NCBI GenBank assembly: GCA_020638695.1 | Contig: JACKIB010000015.1 | Location: 61,961 to 125,960, forward strand | Direction of reading: 5' to 3' | DNA from: Planctomycetota bacterium | Lineage (GTDB): Bacteria > Planctomycetota > UBA1135 > UBA2386 | Length of the DNA: 64,000 bases | Part shown: piece by piece, positions 52,344 to 61,896 of the stretch | Position numbering within the stretch: the stretch's first letter is position 1 | Layout: each line of letters starts with the position of its first letter | The notes under the pieces: model-generated | The model's database searches: none | What the model was told of the DNA's origin: nothing | The model's input: only the letters and a program-made list of their open reading frames with translations | Translations under genes and position numbers: made by a program

Positions 52344-52766
52344 ATGACGGCGCGAGCTTTAATGTCTAAGATAGCAAGATATGCAGCTGGAGTCTATATT
52401 GCCCTGTGGGTGCTTGGCACATTTGTATTCTGCGCTTCTTACGAACACACACGGTGGGATCCAGTTACCGGATTACCCAATTGGCTAGGCGTTCAGGCGT
52501 GCAGTGGTGGGTCTGTTCGTAGCGCGTGGTTGCCGATCCTGTATCGCGGCAAGTCAAGCGCGAGCGAGTTCTTTCTCTACCTAGATCCCACGCAAGTCAA
52601 GTTCGCCGTTACCATCGAAGCTGATGGGGCTAGTGTCTCAATAAAACAGCCGCGGTCTGACGTGACACAATTCGGATTCCCACATTCGCCGGATCGATTC
52701 GAGATCATATTGACGGTAAGAGGCGGTTCACACTTGTGCGATCCGTCCGTCACGAGTGCAGAATGA
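52344..52766 (+). CDS. Small membrane-anchored hypothetical protein
   Basis: About 140 residues with an N-terminal membrane helix (YAAGVYIALWVLGTFVFCAS) and a beta-rich soluble part (FFLYLDPTQVKFAVTIEADG). An internal ATG at 52362 is an alternative start, and the frame is open further upstream. Low GC. No family recognised. Confidence 0.5.
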   Translation: MTARALMSKIARYAAGVYIALWVLGTFVFCASYEHTRWDPVTGLPNWLGVQACSGGSVRSAWLPILYRGKSSASEFFLYLDPTQVKFAVTIEADGASVSIKQPRSDVTQFGFPHSPDRFEIILTVRGGSHLCDPSVTSAE

Positions 52767-52875
52767 GCACTCTGTTCGATTTTGGCGGTTGACGTGCTGC
52801 GAATCCAATGTGCGAGGGTGCACCGAGTTGCACCGTGCGTCCTGTAGTTATGGGCGCCATGTCAGAAGATCAAGG

Positions 52876-53043
52876 TCATATGCCAATTCTCTCGACGATG
52901 TTCCTGGTGACACTGAGCTGCCTCTGGTCGTAGAGCTTCGTGGTTCTCGGGTCCGCATGCCCGAGGAAGTTCTGCACGTCGGCGAGCTCGACGCCTTGCT
53001 CGAGCAAGTTGGTTGCGGTCGCCTTCCTACAGGAGTGGCACGA
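52876..53043 (-). pseudogene. Tyrosine recombinase, C-terminal fragment, copy 2
   Basis: The same 53-residue tail as at 36670-36831 (HSCRKATATNLLEQG to NIVERIGI), in inverse orientation. At the DNA level the two differ at only a few positions, mostly near the stop codon. The text upstream in the same frame is unrelated to integrases. Confidence 0.8.
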
Positions 53044-53204
53044 GAACGGCTCCAAGCGACACGTCGGATTTGTACCGCCTCCTTCCGAGCCGCAGCCAGA
53101 AGCTCGCACCCAAATCTCCCAGGTGGTGCACCCAGAGTTGTTGCGCGATCCCGTAGTGGTATCCGGCACTATTACAGGGCGCGTCCACGATAGGATCTTC
53201 CTCC

Positions 53205-53495
53205 GTGCTACAGGGCAGCACATTGGTTGGAACTACACTGGCTACGGCGGTTGGTCTGTTGGTGCTCGCCTACTCGAACCAGTACCTGGTCCAGTACGCG
53301 CTCGAGACGACCCCGCAGGAGCGCGACCGCGTATTGGAAGCGGCGACTCGTGCGTTCGAAGCGGACCGCAAACTGCACGACTGGCGTGCGCGGCTGGCGC
53401 AGCTCAAGTCGGAAATCGGGCAGGTGGAACGCCACGTCGCTCCGAGCGGTGCTGAGGACGAGCGGAAGGCGCGGGCGGCGGATGCCGAGTGCTAG
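53205..53495 (+). pseudogene. Partial duplicate of the LPS-operon coiled-coil gene
   Basis: From GTGCTCGCCTACTCGAACCA (53262) to the stop, this repeats the last 76 codons of the gene at 4950-5294 with about nine in ten bases matching. The original N-terminus is replaced by a hydrophobic start (LVGTTLATAVGLLVLAY). The reading frame is open for 96 codons, so an altered, membrane-tethered product is possible. Confidence 0.7.
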
Positions 53496-53508
53496 ATATG
53501 TAGGTCCA

Positions 53509-54111
53509 ATGCAAGCTTGTATCCAGCGAGCCGTCGCATCCGCCCCCGTGTGGTTCGCCGCGATTATTGCTTCATGTGGTAATGGTGGTGAAAAGTCTCT
53601 GGGCGTCACAAATGCACCCAAGAACACAAAGGGCACGGTCACTCTGTACGCCCGGGACAGACTTAGAGCCTATTAGGATCCATTCAGCCAATGCTACGGG
53701 CAAGTTTCTATTGACGGTAGGATTTACAATCGCTGCTCGATACTCGGCGTGGACTCCAGCGGGAGTCATCTGCGAGTGCCGGGGTCAGGGGGCGTGAAGG
53801 CATCTATCAAGGATCTTGGAGACTTGCGGGATGGCGACATTTCCTGGTATCACTCAATCGTACTGAGTGGTGGCAACTTGTCATGGCATCCATTGGGCTA
53901 TGACTCAGCGCGACAGCGAGTCGCTTCGTTTCTGCGCCTTAGCAAACCACGAGAAGTGCCGGTCGCCGTGCCAATCCGTGTTGGACACATCTTGATCGGG
54001 CACGTGCAAGACACCAATCCGGGACGATCGTACTTCTTCAAACTGCTCGTTGCCTACCACGTGCCTGGACAGCTCGTTGAGATCCGTTATGAGACTTTTG
54101 TTGTTGACTAG
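53509..54111 (+). pseudogene. Putative lipoprotein gene with in-frame TAG
   Basis: The first 55 codons form a lipoprotein-like signal (APVWFAAIIASCGNGG, lipobox Cys). After a TAG at 53674-53676 the same frame stays open for 145 codons (CYGQVSIDGRIYNR, ISWYHSIVLSGGNLSWHPLG, EVPVAVPIRVGHILIGHVQD) to a normal stop. The two halves read as one exported protein interrupted by a nonsense codon. No family recognised. Confidence 0.5.
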
Positions 54112-54124
54112 CTGTGTCGTGGTG

Positions 54125-54595
54125 CTTGTGTTCATGCAGGCGTTGCTTGAGCACATTGAGCTCGACGACGCTCATCGTGCCCTTGATGCCGAGCACGAGC
54201 TGGTCACCCATGTGGGTAAGGTCGTACAGGTGCTCTGACTCAGCGAGCAGCGTGTCGAATACACGGCAAACCTCGAGCAGGTGACACCAGTCCTTGTCCG
54301 TGCGCGACAGCCTCGATACCTCTCGACCGAAGATGACGCCGACATCACCTCTCGCAACCGACCCGACCAGGCGATCGAAATCCTCGCGGCGGCGGGCTCC
54401 AAGGGAAGCGCTGGAACCCAGATTGCCATCGAGCACCTCGATGTCGCGCCACCCCAGTTGTCGCGCCAGCTCTGGCAGATCACGTTGCAGCCGCTGGCTC
54501 TCCAGGTTGGTCCGTACCTGCTTGTCACTGGACTGGCGCAGCTAGACCACGGCCCTCCGATTCAGGTGCTGTGGCTTGATCTTGCTGCCGCGCGG
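54125..54595 (-). pseudogene. Large serine recombinase, N-terminal remnant
   Basis: Resolvase-domain text: KIKPQHLNRRAVV-[TAG]-LRQSSDKQV, QRLQRDLPELARQLGW, GRREDFDRLVGSVARG-like, VIFGREVSRLSRTDKDWCHL and GTMSVVELNVLKQRL. The TAG replaces the usual Tyr of VVYxRQS, and the protein breaks off near 54125, so neither half is functional. Confidence 0.75.
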
Positions 54596-54744
54596 GCAGC
54601 GCGTTCCGCCGGTCCGCCATGCGGCGATCGAGAGCTACCTGGCGAAGGGCGCGCGCCGCCGACAAGGGCTCCTGGAAAAATGCGATCGTGGCCCGGCCGC
54701 CGGAGACCGTTTTGGATCTCCTGTGGCGCTGATCCGAACGCGGC

Positions 54745-55658
54745 TCAGCGAGACCGGACCATCCGGATGACCTCTTCGGTGTACTCCACGACGGGATGGT
54801 CGTCCGTGATCAGGATCGGACAGTCCTCCCACTCGAGTCGTTCCGCGTCGTATCCCAGTGGGATCTTCCCGGCGCTCAGCTCGCGCCAGAACGGATCCTC
54901 TTCCCTCGCGGCCCGAGCGAGGATCTTCTCCTCCGAGAACTCGATCGGATCGTTCGAAACGATGAGGCAGTAGCCCTCCCCGAAGCTCTCGCGGTAGCGA
55001 AAGACGGAGGCCGCGGTCTTCCGCACGACCAGCTTCTGTTCAGGTGACGGAGAGTTGCAGTAGATCGCGAAGATGCCGCCCGGTTTGAGTCGCGAGGCGA
55101 CGAGCTGCATGTACTCGCGCGACAGGAGGATGCTGCTGCCGGCCTGCATCAGCCAGAGCGGCTGCTGCGAGATGACGTCGTATTTCCTGGTGTTGAGCGC
55201 CATTCCGCTGCGTGCGTCTTGCCATATCACGCGGATCTTGGGATTGGTGGCGACGTTCAGTGTTCCCTCGGGATGACGCCGCAGCAGGTGCTTGAGGGTG
55301 TGGTTGATCTCGTACGCGTCGACCCGTTTGATCGAATCGCGCTTCGCGAGAGTCGCCGCTGTGATGCCGGTGCCGAGTCCGATCACGAGGGCGTCCTCGA
55401 CGTCTCCTGTGTGGCAGATCACCGGCAGTACCGCGAGCGCCCAGTTGTTGGTGCCCACGTGGTTGCCGGCCTTCGAGAGCGAGGAATGCCAGAGGCCGTC
55501 CCAGAGCATGTTGCCATTCTGCTCGCTGTACTCGATCACGCCGTCCCTTCCGCAGTACGTAGTGATGTAGCCGACCTGTCTGGGTTGCTTCGCGCCGTCG
55601 ACTGATACCACGACGAGCATGGCGATGACGATCGCGGCACCGAGGAGGCGGGGCACGC
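54745..55658 (-). pseudogene. Membrane-fused spermidine-synthase-like protein, C-terminal part
   Basis: Contains the SAM-dependent aminopropyltransferase-like domain: ALVIGLGTGITAATLA (cofactor glycine loop), VDAYEINHTLKHL, NPKIRVIWQDAR and YDVISQQPLWLM. It follows directly from the membrane part at 57285-58620 once IS4 copy C and one duplication (CGGGGCACGC) are removed (FFVGRVP joins RLLGAAIVI). Genuine spermidine synthase activity is uncertain, since many fused members are of unknown function. Confidence 0.8.
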
Positions 55659-57274
55659 CAATGCCGTTAGCCTCCCAGTCTGCACCTGATCGGCGCTGTG
55701 AGAATCTCGCGCGAGAGCGTCCCCCGAGCGCGGTTCCTCGAGCGTCGCGCGAGTCGTGGCGAACAACGCGACCTGACGGTCTGTCGAGTACTGCCAAACA
55801 AGGTCAAGGTTGCCAGCAATCGATTCTCGGTTGTGCAAACAAGCAGGTGTCTGCTGGGTACGCGGTGTCGCAAGCTGTATGATCTGGGTCGGTCAATCAA
55901 TGCGCGGTCACTCGCGCATTTTTGTTCTGAAAAGAGGCGGTTCTCACCATGGCTGGCACACAAGAAGCTAGCTCAAATTCGGTCTGACGGAATCACGATT
56001 CCTCGTGCACACAAGTTTCTCTCTGGCTTGCTCCGCGAGCTAGACATCGAGGATGTCCGCGTTGGCGATCGCGATTTCAGTCGCTGCGGTGCACTCAGCC
56101 CAGAACTTCTGATCGCGATCCTGCTGTTCATGGCAGGCGACGGCAACCGTCGCGGCTACCGGCATCTCCTGAACACTTTTTGGGATCAGGCCACGGACTT
56201 CGAGATCGATCTTCCCTCGACGAAGCCAGTGACCGCCGCCTCGTTCTGCACGGCACGGGAGAAGGTCGCTCCCGAGTTTCTGCGCTCGCTGGTGCATGCC
56301 GTCTGGCAGAAGATGTTGGATGACTTCCCGGACGCGTCCTCGTTCCGTGGTCGGCAGGTGTACGCAGTCGACGGATGCAAGATCAACGTCAAGCGGAGTC
56401 CCGAGCTGGATCGCGAGTTCGGTCGCCCTTCCGGTGCCTATGTGCCGCAGGTGCTCATGAGCGCGCTGGTCAACGTCTGTAGTCGCACACCCGTCGACGT
56501 CGCCGTCCGGGGACACGCTTCGTGCGAGCGGTCGATTCTGCTCGAGGAGCATCTTCAGTTCCTCAGCCCCGGCGACATCCTCGTGCTCGATCGTGGCTAC
56601 CCATCGTACGAGATGATCCGAGCCCTCCTCGACGCGCGGGTCGACTTCCTGGTTCGGACGCCGGTGAGTTCGACGTTCCCCGCGATCGCGGAGTTTCTTG
56701 CCACCGAAGCGAACGACGCAGTCGTCTACTTGGACCTGCCCGGGAAAGCGAGTTGCCAGGCTCAGAGGGTCAAGCTGCGAGCTATCAGGACTCAGGGACC
56801 GGACGGCCCAGCCGTGTTCCTCACGTCGCTTGCTCGCGGGGAGTGGTCTTGGAGTACCCTCACCCAACTCTACAAGCTCCGTTGGGAGTCGGAGGAACTC
56901 TACAAGACTCTCAAGTCTGACTACCTGGACCCGAGGCAGTTCCACTCGCACAAGGCACAAGGTGTGCGCCAGGAAATCTGCGCCACGATGCTCTTTCTGG
57001 GAATCTCGCGCTACCTCATGGCCGCTGCGGCTGAGGTTCACGATTCCCCGCTGCACGAGATCTCGCAGAAGGGCGCGGTCCTGTGTTTCGGCCAACACCT
57101 CGTTCGTCTGTTCCGAGCCGACTCAGATTCGGCAGCTCACGTTGTCCAACTCCTACTCCACAGAATCGCCAGATCACGCGACAAGCGCCGTCCTCACCGT
57201 TCCGCCCCGCGCGTCTCGAACAAGCCACGCTCAAAGTGGACCCCTACGGGACGAAGGGGACGCTAACGGCATTG
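55659..57274 (+). mobile_element. IS4-family element, copy C
   Basis: 1616 bp, inverted ends as in the other copies, flanked by the perfect 10-bp duplication CGGGGCACGC (55649-55658 and 57275-57284). The encoded transposase is identical in sequence to that of copy D, so the two are recent. Confidence 0.95.
55698..57266 (+). CDS. IS4-family transposase, copy C
   Basis: An open frame of 522 codons; the real start is probably the GTG near 55835 (QTSRCLLGTRCRKLYDLG), giving about 477 residues. The catalytic triad is in VDGCKINV, LDRGYPSYEM and YKLRWESEELYKTLK. The C-terminal basic tail runs to within 8 bases of the element end. Confidence 0.92.
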   Translation: MRISRESVPRARFLERRASRGEQRDLTVCRVLPNKVKVASNRFSVVQTSRCLLGTRCRKLYDLGRSINARSLAHFCSEKRRFSPWLAHKKLAQIRSDGITIPRAHKFLSGLLRELDIEDVRVGDRDFSRCGALSPELLIAILLFMAGDGNRRGYRHLLNTFWDQATDFEIDLPSTKPVTAASFCTAREKVAPEFLRSLVHAVWQKMLDDFPDASSFRGRQVYAVDGCKINVKRSPELDREFGRPSGAYVPQVLMSALVNVCSRTPVDVAVRGHASCERSILLEEHLQFLSPGDILVLDRGYPSYEMIRALLDARVDFLVRTPVSSTFPAIAEFLATEANDAVVYLDLPGKASCQAQRVKLRAIRTQGPDGPAVFLTSLARGEWSWSTLTQLYKLRWESEELYKTLKSDYLDPRQFHSHKAQGVRQEICATMLFLGISRYLMAAAAEVHDSPLHEISQKGAVLCFGQHLVRLFRADSDSAAHVVQLLLHRIARSRDKRRPHRSAPRVSNKPRSKWTPTGRRGR

Positions 57275-57284
57275 CGGGGCACGC

Positions 57285-58620
57285 GACCGACGAAGAACCC
57301 GGTCCGTCCGTCACGGCCGCCGAGATGGACGACGACCACGAGGAGGAGCCCGCCCGCGAGCAGCCAAGCCGCGTGGTCGTAGTGCAGTTCGAACCCCAGC
57401 ATGGTCATGACGAGGATGCCTGCGCAGCTGCCGACGGTGTTGAGTCCCGAATACCGCCCGACGTCGTGCCCCCAGTTCTTGAGGTAGCTCCGGATGACCT
57501 GCCCGAACAGGATCCCGAAGCTGATGCAGGGGAGGAAATAGGGCACGCCTGACCAGGCCAGGCCGAACTTCCACAGGCCGACGGAGTTCGGGGCGAAGAA
57601 CCCCGGCGCCAAAACCGGACGGACGAGACCCTGGTAGTACGGTACGCACGCGATCAGCAGCGCTGCGACGATGAGATGGAAGCCGATCCGGATCTTCAGG
57701 CGCGATGCGAGAGCCACGCCGACCGACCAGGTCAGCAGATACGTGCAGATGACGAAACTGAACGTGTAGGGCCGCGGCCGGTGTGCCAGCGCGAGCAGGC
57801 GAATGAGGTACATCTCGTAGCCGAGCGAGAGGAAGCCGAGGAGAAGCCCGATCAGCTCCTCGCGTCTGATCCGTCCATGCAGCATGGAGAGCACGCTGCG
57901 CCACACCGACGATTCCGTGACATCGAGACCACTCGATCCGGCGACACCTCGGTTGCCCGCCTCGATGCTGGCGCCGCGCCTGACACGCAGCCATACCGTT
58001 GTCAGGACGAGCGCCGCAGTCGCATTGCATCCGGCCGCGCCGACGAGAGCCGCTCGCTGGCCGACGTACGGCAGGAGGTAGAACCCGCTGGTGTACGCAC
58101 CGAGCACCGCGCCGACCGTGTTGATGGCGAACAGTCCGTCGACAACCGAACTGCTGACCGCGCCAAGCTGGCGCTGGCAGGTCTCGGACGCCAGCGGCAA
58201 GGTGATCCCCATCAGGAAGCACGGCACGAACAAGATCAGGAGCGCCGAGACGGCGTAGACCAGACGGAGCGGAATGCCCGCCGAGACCGCGAACCGCTGG
58301 ACCGCGTAGACGCTCGCGCTCACGTCGTAGCTGAGGATCCAGGCGATCAGCAGATTGACGATGACCAGGGCGATCTCGGTGATCACCAGCAGCCGGCATG
58401 GATCCTCGATCCGGCGCACCCGGAAGCCGAGGAAGAGTGATCCGAGACCGAGACCGAGCATGAACACGAGCACGACGACCAACGCGGAGATCGTCTCGCT
58501 GCCGCCGAGGAACAGTTTGAGTGCGCGCTGCCAGACGACCTGATTGACGAGACCTGCGGCACCCGACAGGAAGAGGGCCGACATCAATACCAGGATTCCG
58601 AGGCGCGAGGGCGGGGCCAT
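57285..58620 (-). pseudogene. Membrane-fused spermidine-synthase-like protein, N-terminal part
   Basis: About 445 codons from MAPPSRLGILVLMSALFLSG to FFVGRVP, with ten or more hydrophobic helices (for example LVVVLVFMLGLGLGSLFLGF, LLILFVPCFLMGITLPLASE, GLFAINTVGAVLGAYTSGF). This transporter-like half precedes the synthase domain in fused members of the family. The intact gene would encode roughly 750 residues. It starts 8 bases after the GDPD stop in the same operon. Confidence 0.82.
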
Positions 58621-58628
58621 GTCCTCCC

Positions 58629-59930
58629 TCATCGCTCCCGCATCGTTCGCAGCCCGACGTCCCAGTACTTCGGTTGCACGACGACGAAATCGCCTTCGAC
58701 TTCGATGCGTACGTCTGCCTGTCCGGTCGCCACCTGGAAGGCGTGGATCACGAGCCCGCCGGCGGGAATCGACACCGGCTTCTCTTCGATACCCTTGCCG
58801 TTCCACCGCTTCACCGTCACCTTGGCCGTCGACGGGAAGGGATTGACGATCGTCAATGAGTAGCCGACCACGCCGGCGGTCGAGCCTTCGATCAGGTACC
58901 GGTCGTACGCCGCGCTGCTAATGGCCATCTCGGACCGGGTCGCGTCTTCGAGGCCCCACATCGCCCTTGCAACGACCGACGGTTCGCCGTGCAGGGTGAG
59001 TCGACCGCCCGTGGTGAGGAACAGCTGCCGGAGCCAGACCCGCGTGAGCGCGCCCGGCGCCATATCGATCGCGTGGCGCTGAGTTTCTGCTCCAGCGTTG
59101 TCCTGTGTGCGGAGCTCGACCGTCGTTGGCGTCGCCGTCGGATTGTGCAACATGAGTTCGGGCCCGAACTCCCAGCGGAAGCGCGGCGCAGGAATGAAGG
59201 GGATCATCCGATAGCCGAGCTCGCGCGGGTTGCCGCGGGTGATCCGCCAACCGGGGAGGGCTGGTGGTCGGCCCCCCTCGTCGTGCCCCAGGCCGAGCAA
59301 ATCGGTGAACACACCGTCGACACCCTTGGACCGCGCCACGATCCAGTCGTACGGGGCGTTTACGGTGCGCGCGTAGGTGGGGATGTCCAACCGGTCGAGC
59401 GCCAGAGCGACAGACTCACGTCCGACGGGAACCACGACGGCGGCGAAGTCCCGGTCCTTCACGGCCTTCACGACCGCGTCGTCGGACGCATCTTCGCCTT
59501 CAACGGACAGGAGGATGCGCGGGAAGCCGAGTTCGCGAACTTCGGCGTAGTGAGCCGCGTGACGGATCTGCGGCACGAATCGATGCCGATGATCCGGAAA
59601 CCGCGACGCGATCCGCCGGAGCCCGCGCACGTCGTCAGTGATGACAGAGGTGACGATGCTCACCTTTGGATGCTCATCCAACCAGTGCACGAGGTCCGGC
59701 AGGGCGAGCTGGGTCGTGCCGTGGATTGAGGAACCGGAGAGGAACACTTGGAGATCGACGGGGCCCGGCGGTGCACCGAACAGCTTCTTGCGCGTCTCCT
59801 GCCAATCGTGAAGCAGCACGAGCTTGTCGTCCGTCGTCCATGCGAAGTCGACCTCGATCCATCGATACCCGGCGTCGGCGCTGGTCTGCAGGGCCTCGCG
59901 GCAGTTCGTCGCCCGCAGCCCCCGGAACAC
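58629..59930 (-). CDS. Glycerophosphodiester phosphodiesterase family protein
   Basis: A TIM-barrel GDPD-type domain is recognisable from GYRWIEVDFAWTTDDKLVLLHDW (metal ligands E-x-D and catalytic His in LLHDW), VSIVTSVI and GVDGVFTDLL. About 170 C-terminal residues form a beta-rich extra domain. GDPDs hydrolyse glycerophosphodiesters to glycerol-3-phosphate. The GTG at 59930 is the only standard start, but domain text continues upstream in frame (YVARGGG, resembling the AHRGG motif with the first His missing) to about 60010, next to a GGGAGGA. The true start may therefore be a rare codon. The gene sits between a phosphoglycerol-transferase-like gene and the spermidine-synthase-like gene. Confidence 0.78.
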   Translation of the reverse strand: MFRGLRATNCREALQTSADAGYRWIEVDFAWTTDDKLVLLHDWQETRKKLFGAPPGPVDLQVFLSGSSIHGTTQLALPDLVHWLDEHPKVSIVTSVITDDVRGLRRIASRFPDHRHRFVPQIRHAAHYAEVRELGFPRILLSVEGEDASDDAVVKAVKDRDFAAVVVPVGRESVALALDRLDIPTYARTVNAPYDWIVARSKGVDGVFTDLLGLGHDEGGRPPALPGWRITRGNPRELGYRMIPFIPAPRFRWEFGPELMLHNPTATPTTVELRTQDNAGAETQRHAIDMAPGALTRVWLRQLFLTTGGRLTLHGEPSVVARAMWGLEDATRSEMAISSAAYDRYLIEGSTAGVVGYSLTIVNPFPSTAKVTVKRWNGKGIEEKPVSIPAGGLVIHAFQVATGQADVRIEVEGDFVVVQPKYWDVGLRTMRER

Positions 59931-60035
59931 GCCGCCGCCCCGTGCGACGTAGCGCGGCGGAAAGTCCGCGATCGATTTGAGGCCGCGGATCGTCTGGTAG
60001 AGTCCTCCCTTCGGCAGGGGGATCAGCGGGAGCGA

Positions 60036-60260
60036 CTACGTCGCTTCCGCCCGCGGCTTCGGTCCCCGCTTCCCCTCGTTCTCGCTCGGGTCGAGCGAGA
60101 CATCTGCGTTCGCGATCCTCTTCAGCGTGGCTTCGTCCGCGTTCTGCAGATGCCGCACGATCGCCTGACCGCTGTGCTCGATGAGCAGCCGTGCGATCTC
60201 CGGCTGCAGCCTCAGCTTGTCGAGTGCCGCGTCCGACAGCGGCGAGCTGCCGCCGGGCCC
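60036..60260 (-). pseudogene. LtaS-like phosphoglycerol transferase, C-terminal tail
   Basis: The last 75 codons (GPGGSSPLSDAALDKLRLQP to RGPKPRAEAT) of the protein at 61897-63641. They join in frame after IS4 copy D and one CGGGTCCAAT duplication are removed (YPLDP joins GPGGSSP). Confidence 0.75.
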
Positions 60261-60270
60261 CGGGTCCAAT

Positions 60271-61886
60271 CAATGCCGTTAGCGTCCCCTTCGTCCCGTA
60301 GGGGTCCACTTTGAGCGTGGCTTGTTCGAGACGCGCGGGGCGGAACGGTGAGGACGGCGCTTGTCGCGTGATCTGGCGATTCTGTGGAGTAGGAGTTGGA
60401 CAACGTGAGCTGCCGAATCTGAGTCGGCTCGGAACAGACGAACGAGGTGTTGGCCGAAACACAGGACCGCGCCCTTCTGCGAGATCTCGTGCAGCGGGGA
60501 ATCGTGAACCTCAGCCGCAGCGGCCATGAGGTAGCGCGAGATTCCCAGAAAGAGCATCGTGGCGCAGATTTCCTGGCGCACACCTTGTGCCTTGTGCGAG
60601 TGGAACTGCCTCGGGTCCAGGTAGTCAGACTTGAGAGTCTTGTAGAGTTCCTCCGACTCCCAACGGAGCTTGTAGAGTTGGGTGAGGGTACTCCAAGACC
60701 ACTCCCCGCGAGCAAGCGACGTGAGGAACACGGCTGGGCCGTCCGGTCCCTGAGTCCTGATAGCTCGCAGCTTGACCCTCTGAGCCTGGCAACTCGCTTT
60801 CCCGGGCAGGTCCAAGTAGACGACTGCGTCGTTCGCTTCGGTGGCAAGAAACTCCGCGATCGCGGGGAACGTCGAACTCACCGGCGTCCGAACCAGGAAG
60901 TCGACCCGCGCGTCGAGGAGGGCTCGGATCATCTCGTACGATGGGTAGCCACGATCGAGCACGAGGATGTCGCCGGGGCTGAGGAACTGAAGATGCTCCT
61001 CGAGCAGAATCGACCGCTCGCACGAAGCGTGTCCCCGGACGGCGACGTCGACGGGTGTGCGACTACAGACGTTGACCAGCGCGCTCATGAGCACCTGCGG
61101 CACATAGGCACCGGAAGGGCGACCGAACTCGCGATCCAGCTCGGGACTCCGCTTGACGTTGATCTTGCATCCGTCGACTGCGTACACCTGCCGACCACGG
61201 AACGAGGACGCGTCCGGGAAGTCATCCAACATCTTCTGCCAGACGGCATGCACCAGCGAGCGCAGAAACTCGGGAGCGACCTTCTCCCGTGCCGTGCAGA
61301 ACGAGGCGGCGGTCACTGGCTTCGTCGAGGGAAGATCGATCTCGAAGTCCGTGGCCTGATCCCAAAAAGTGTTCAGGAGATGCCGGTAGCCGCGACGGTT
61401 GCCGTCGCCTGCCATGAACAGCAGGATCGCGATCAGAAGTTCTGGGCTGAGTGCACCGCAGCGACTGAAATCGCGATCGCCAACGCGGACATCCTCGATG
61501 TCTAGCTCGCGGAGCAAGCCAGAGAGAAACTTGTGTGCACGAGGAATCGTGATTCCGTCAGACCGAATTTGAGCTAGCTTCTTGTGTGCCAGCCATGGTG
61601 AGAACCGCCTCTTTTCAGAACAAAAATGCGCGAGTGACCGCGCATTGATTGACCGACCCAGATCATACAGCTTGCGACACCGCGTACCCAGCAGACACCT
61701 GCTTGTTTGCACAACCGAGAATCGATTGCTGGCAACCTTGACCTTGTTTGGCAGTACTCGACAGACCGTCAGGTCGCGTTGTTCGCCACGACTCGCGCGA
61801 CGCTCGAGGAACCGCGCTCGGGGGACGCTCTCGCGCGAGATTCTCACAGCGCCGATCAGGTGCAGACTGGGAGGCTAACGGCATTG
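60271..61886 (-). mobile_element. IS4-family element, copy D
   Basis: 1616 bp in the orientation opposite to copy C, flanked by the perfect 10-bp duplication CGGGTCCAAT (60261-60270 and 61887-61896). Because both C and D keep their own matching duplications, no inversion has occurred between them. Confidence 0.95.
60279..61847 (-). CDS. IS4-family transposase, copy D
   Basis: Identical in protein sequence to copy C, with an intact DDE triad and Y-R-E-K signature. Probably functional. The likely start is the GTG about 46 codons into the open frame, as for copy C. Confidence 0.92.
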   Translation of the reverse strand: MRISRESVPRARFLERRASRGEQRDLTVCRVLPNKVKVASNRFSVVQTSRCLLGTRCRKLYDLGRSINARSLAHFCSEKRRFSPWLAHKKLAQIRSDGITIPRAHKFLSGLLRELDIEDVRVGDRDFSRCGALSPELLIAILLFMAGDGNRRGYRHLLNTFWDQATDFEIDLPSTKPVTAASFCTAREKVAPEFLRSLVHAVWQKMLDDFPDASSFRGRQVYAVDGCKINVKRSPELDREFGRPSGAYVPQVLMSALVNVCSRTPVDVAVRGHASCERSILLEEHLQFLSPGDILVLDRGYPSYEMIRALLDARVDFLVRTPVSSTFPAIAEFLATEANDAVVYLDLPGKASCQAQRVKLRAIRTQGPDGPAVFLTSLARGEWSWSTLTQLYKLRWESEELYKTLKSDYLDPRQFHSHKAQGVRQEICATMLFLGISRYLMAAAAEVHDSPLHEISQKGAVLCFGQHLVRLFRADSDSAAHVVQLLLHRIARSRDKRRPHRSAPRVSNKPRSKWTPTGRRGR

Positions 61887-61896
61887 CGGGTCCAAT

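Noticed and set aside
49069..53500. Integron gene-cassette array
   Set aside because: The small same-strand genes suggested cassettes, but I found no attC-like inverted sites between them, no integron integrase, and two pairs of genes overlap, which cassettes do not.
50335..54595. Amber (TAG) recoding in the island
   Set aside because: Several neighbouring genes use TAG as their normal stop, so readthrough would extend them. The TAG positions also appear to replace different residues.
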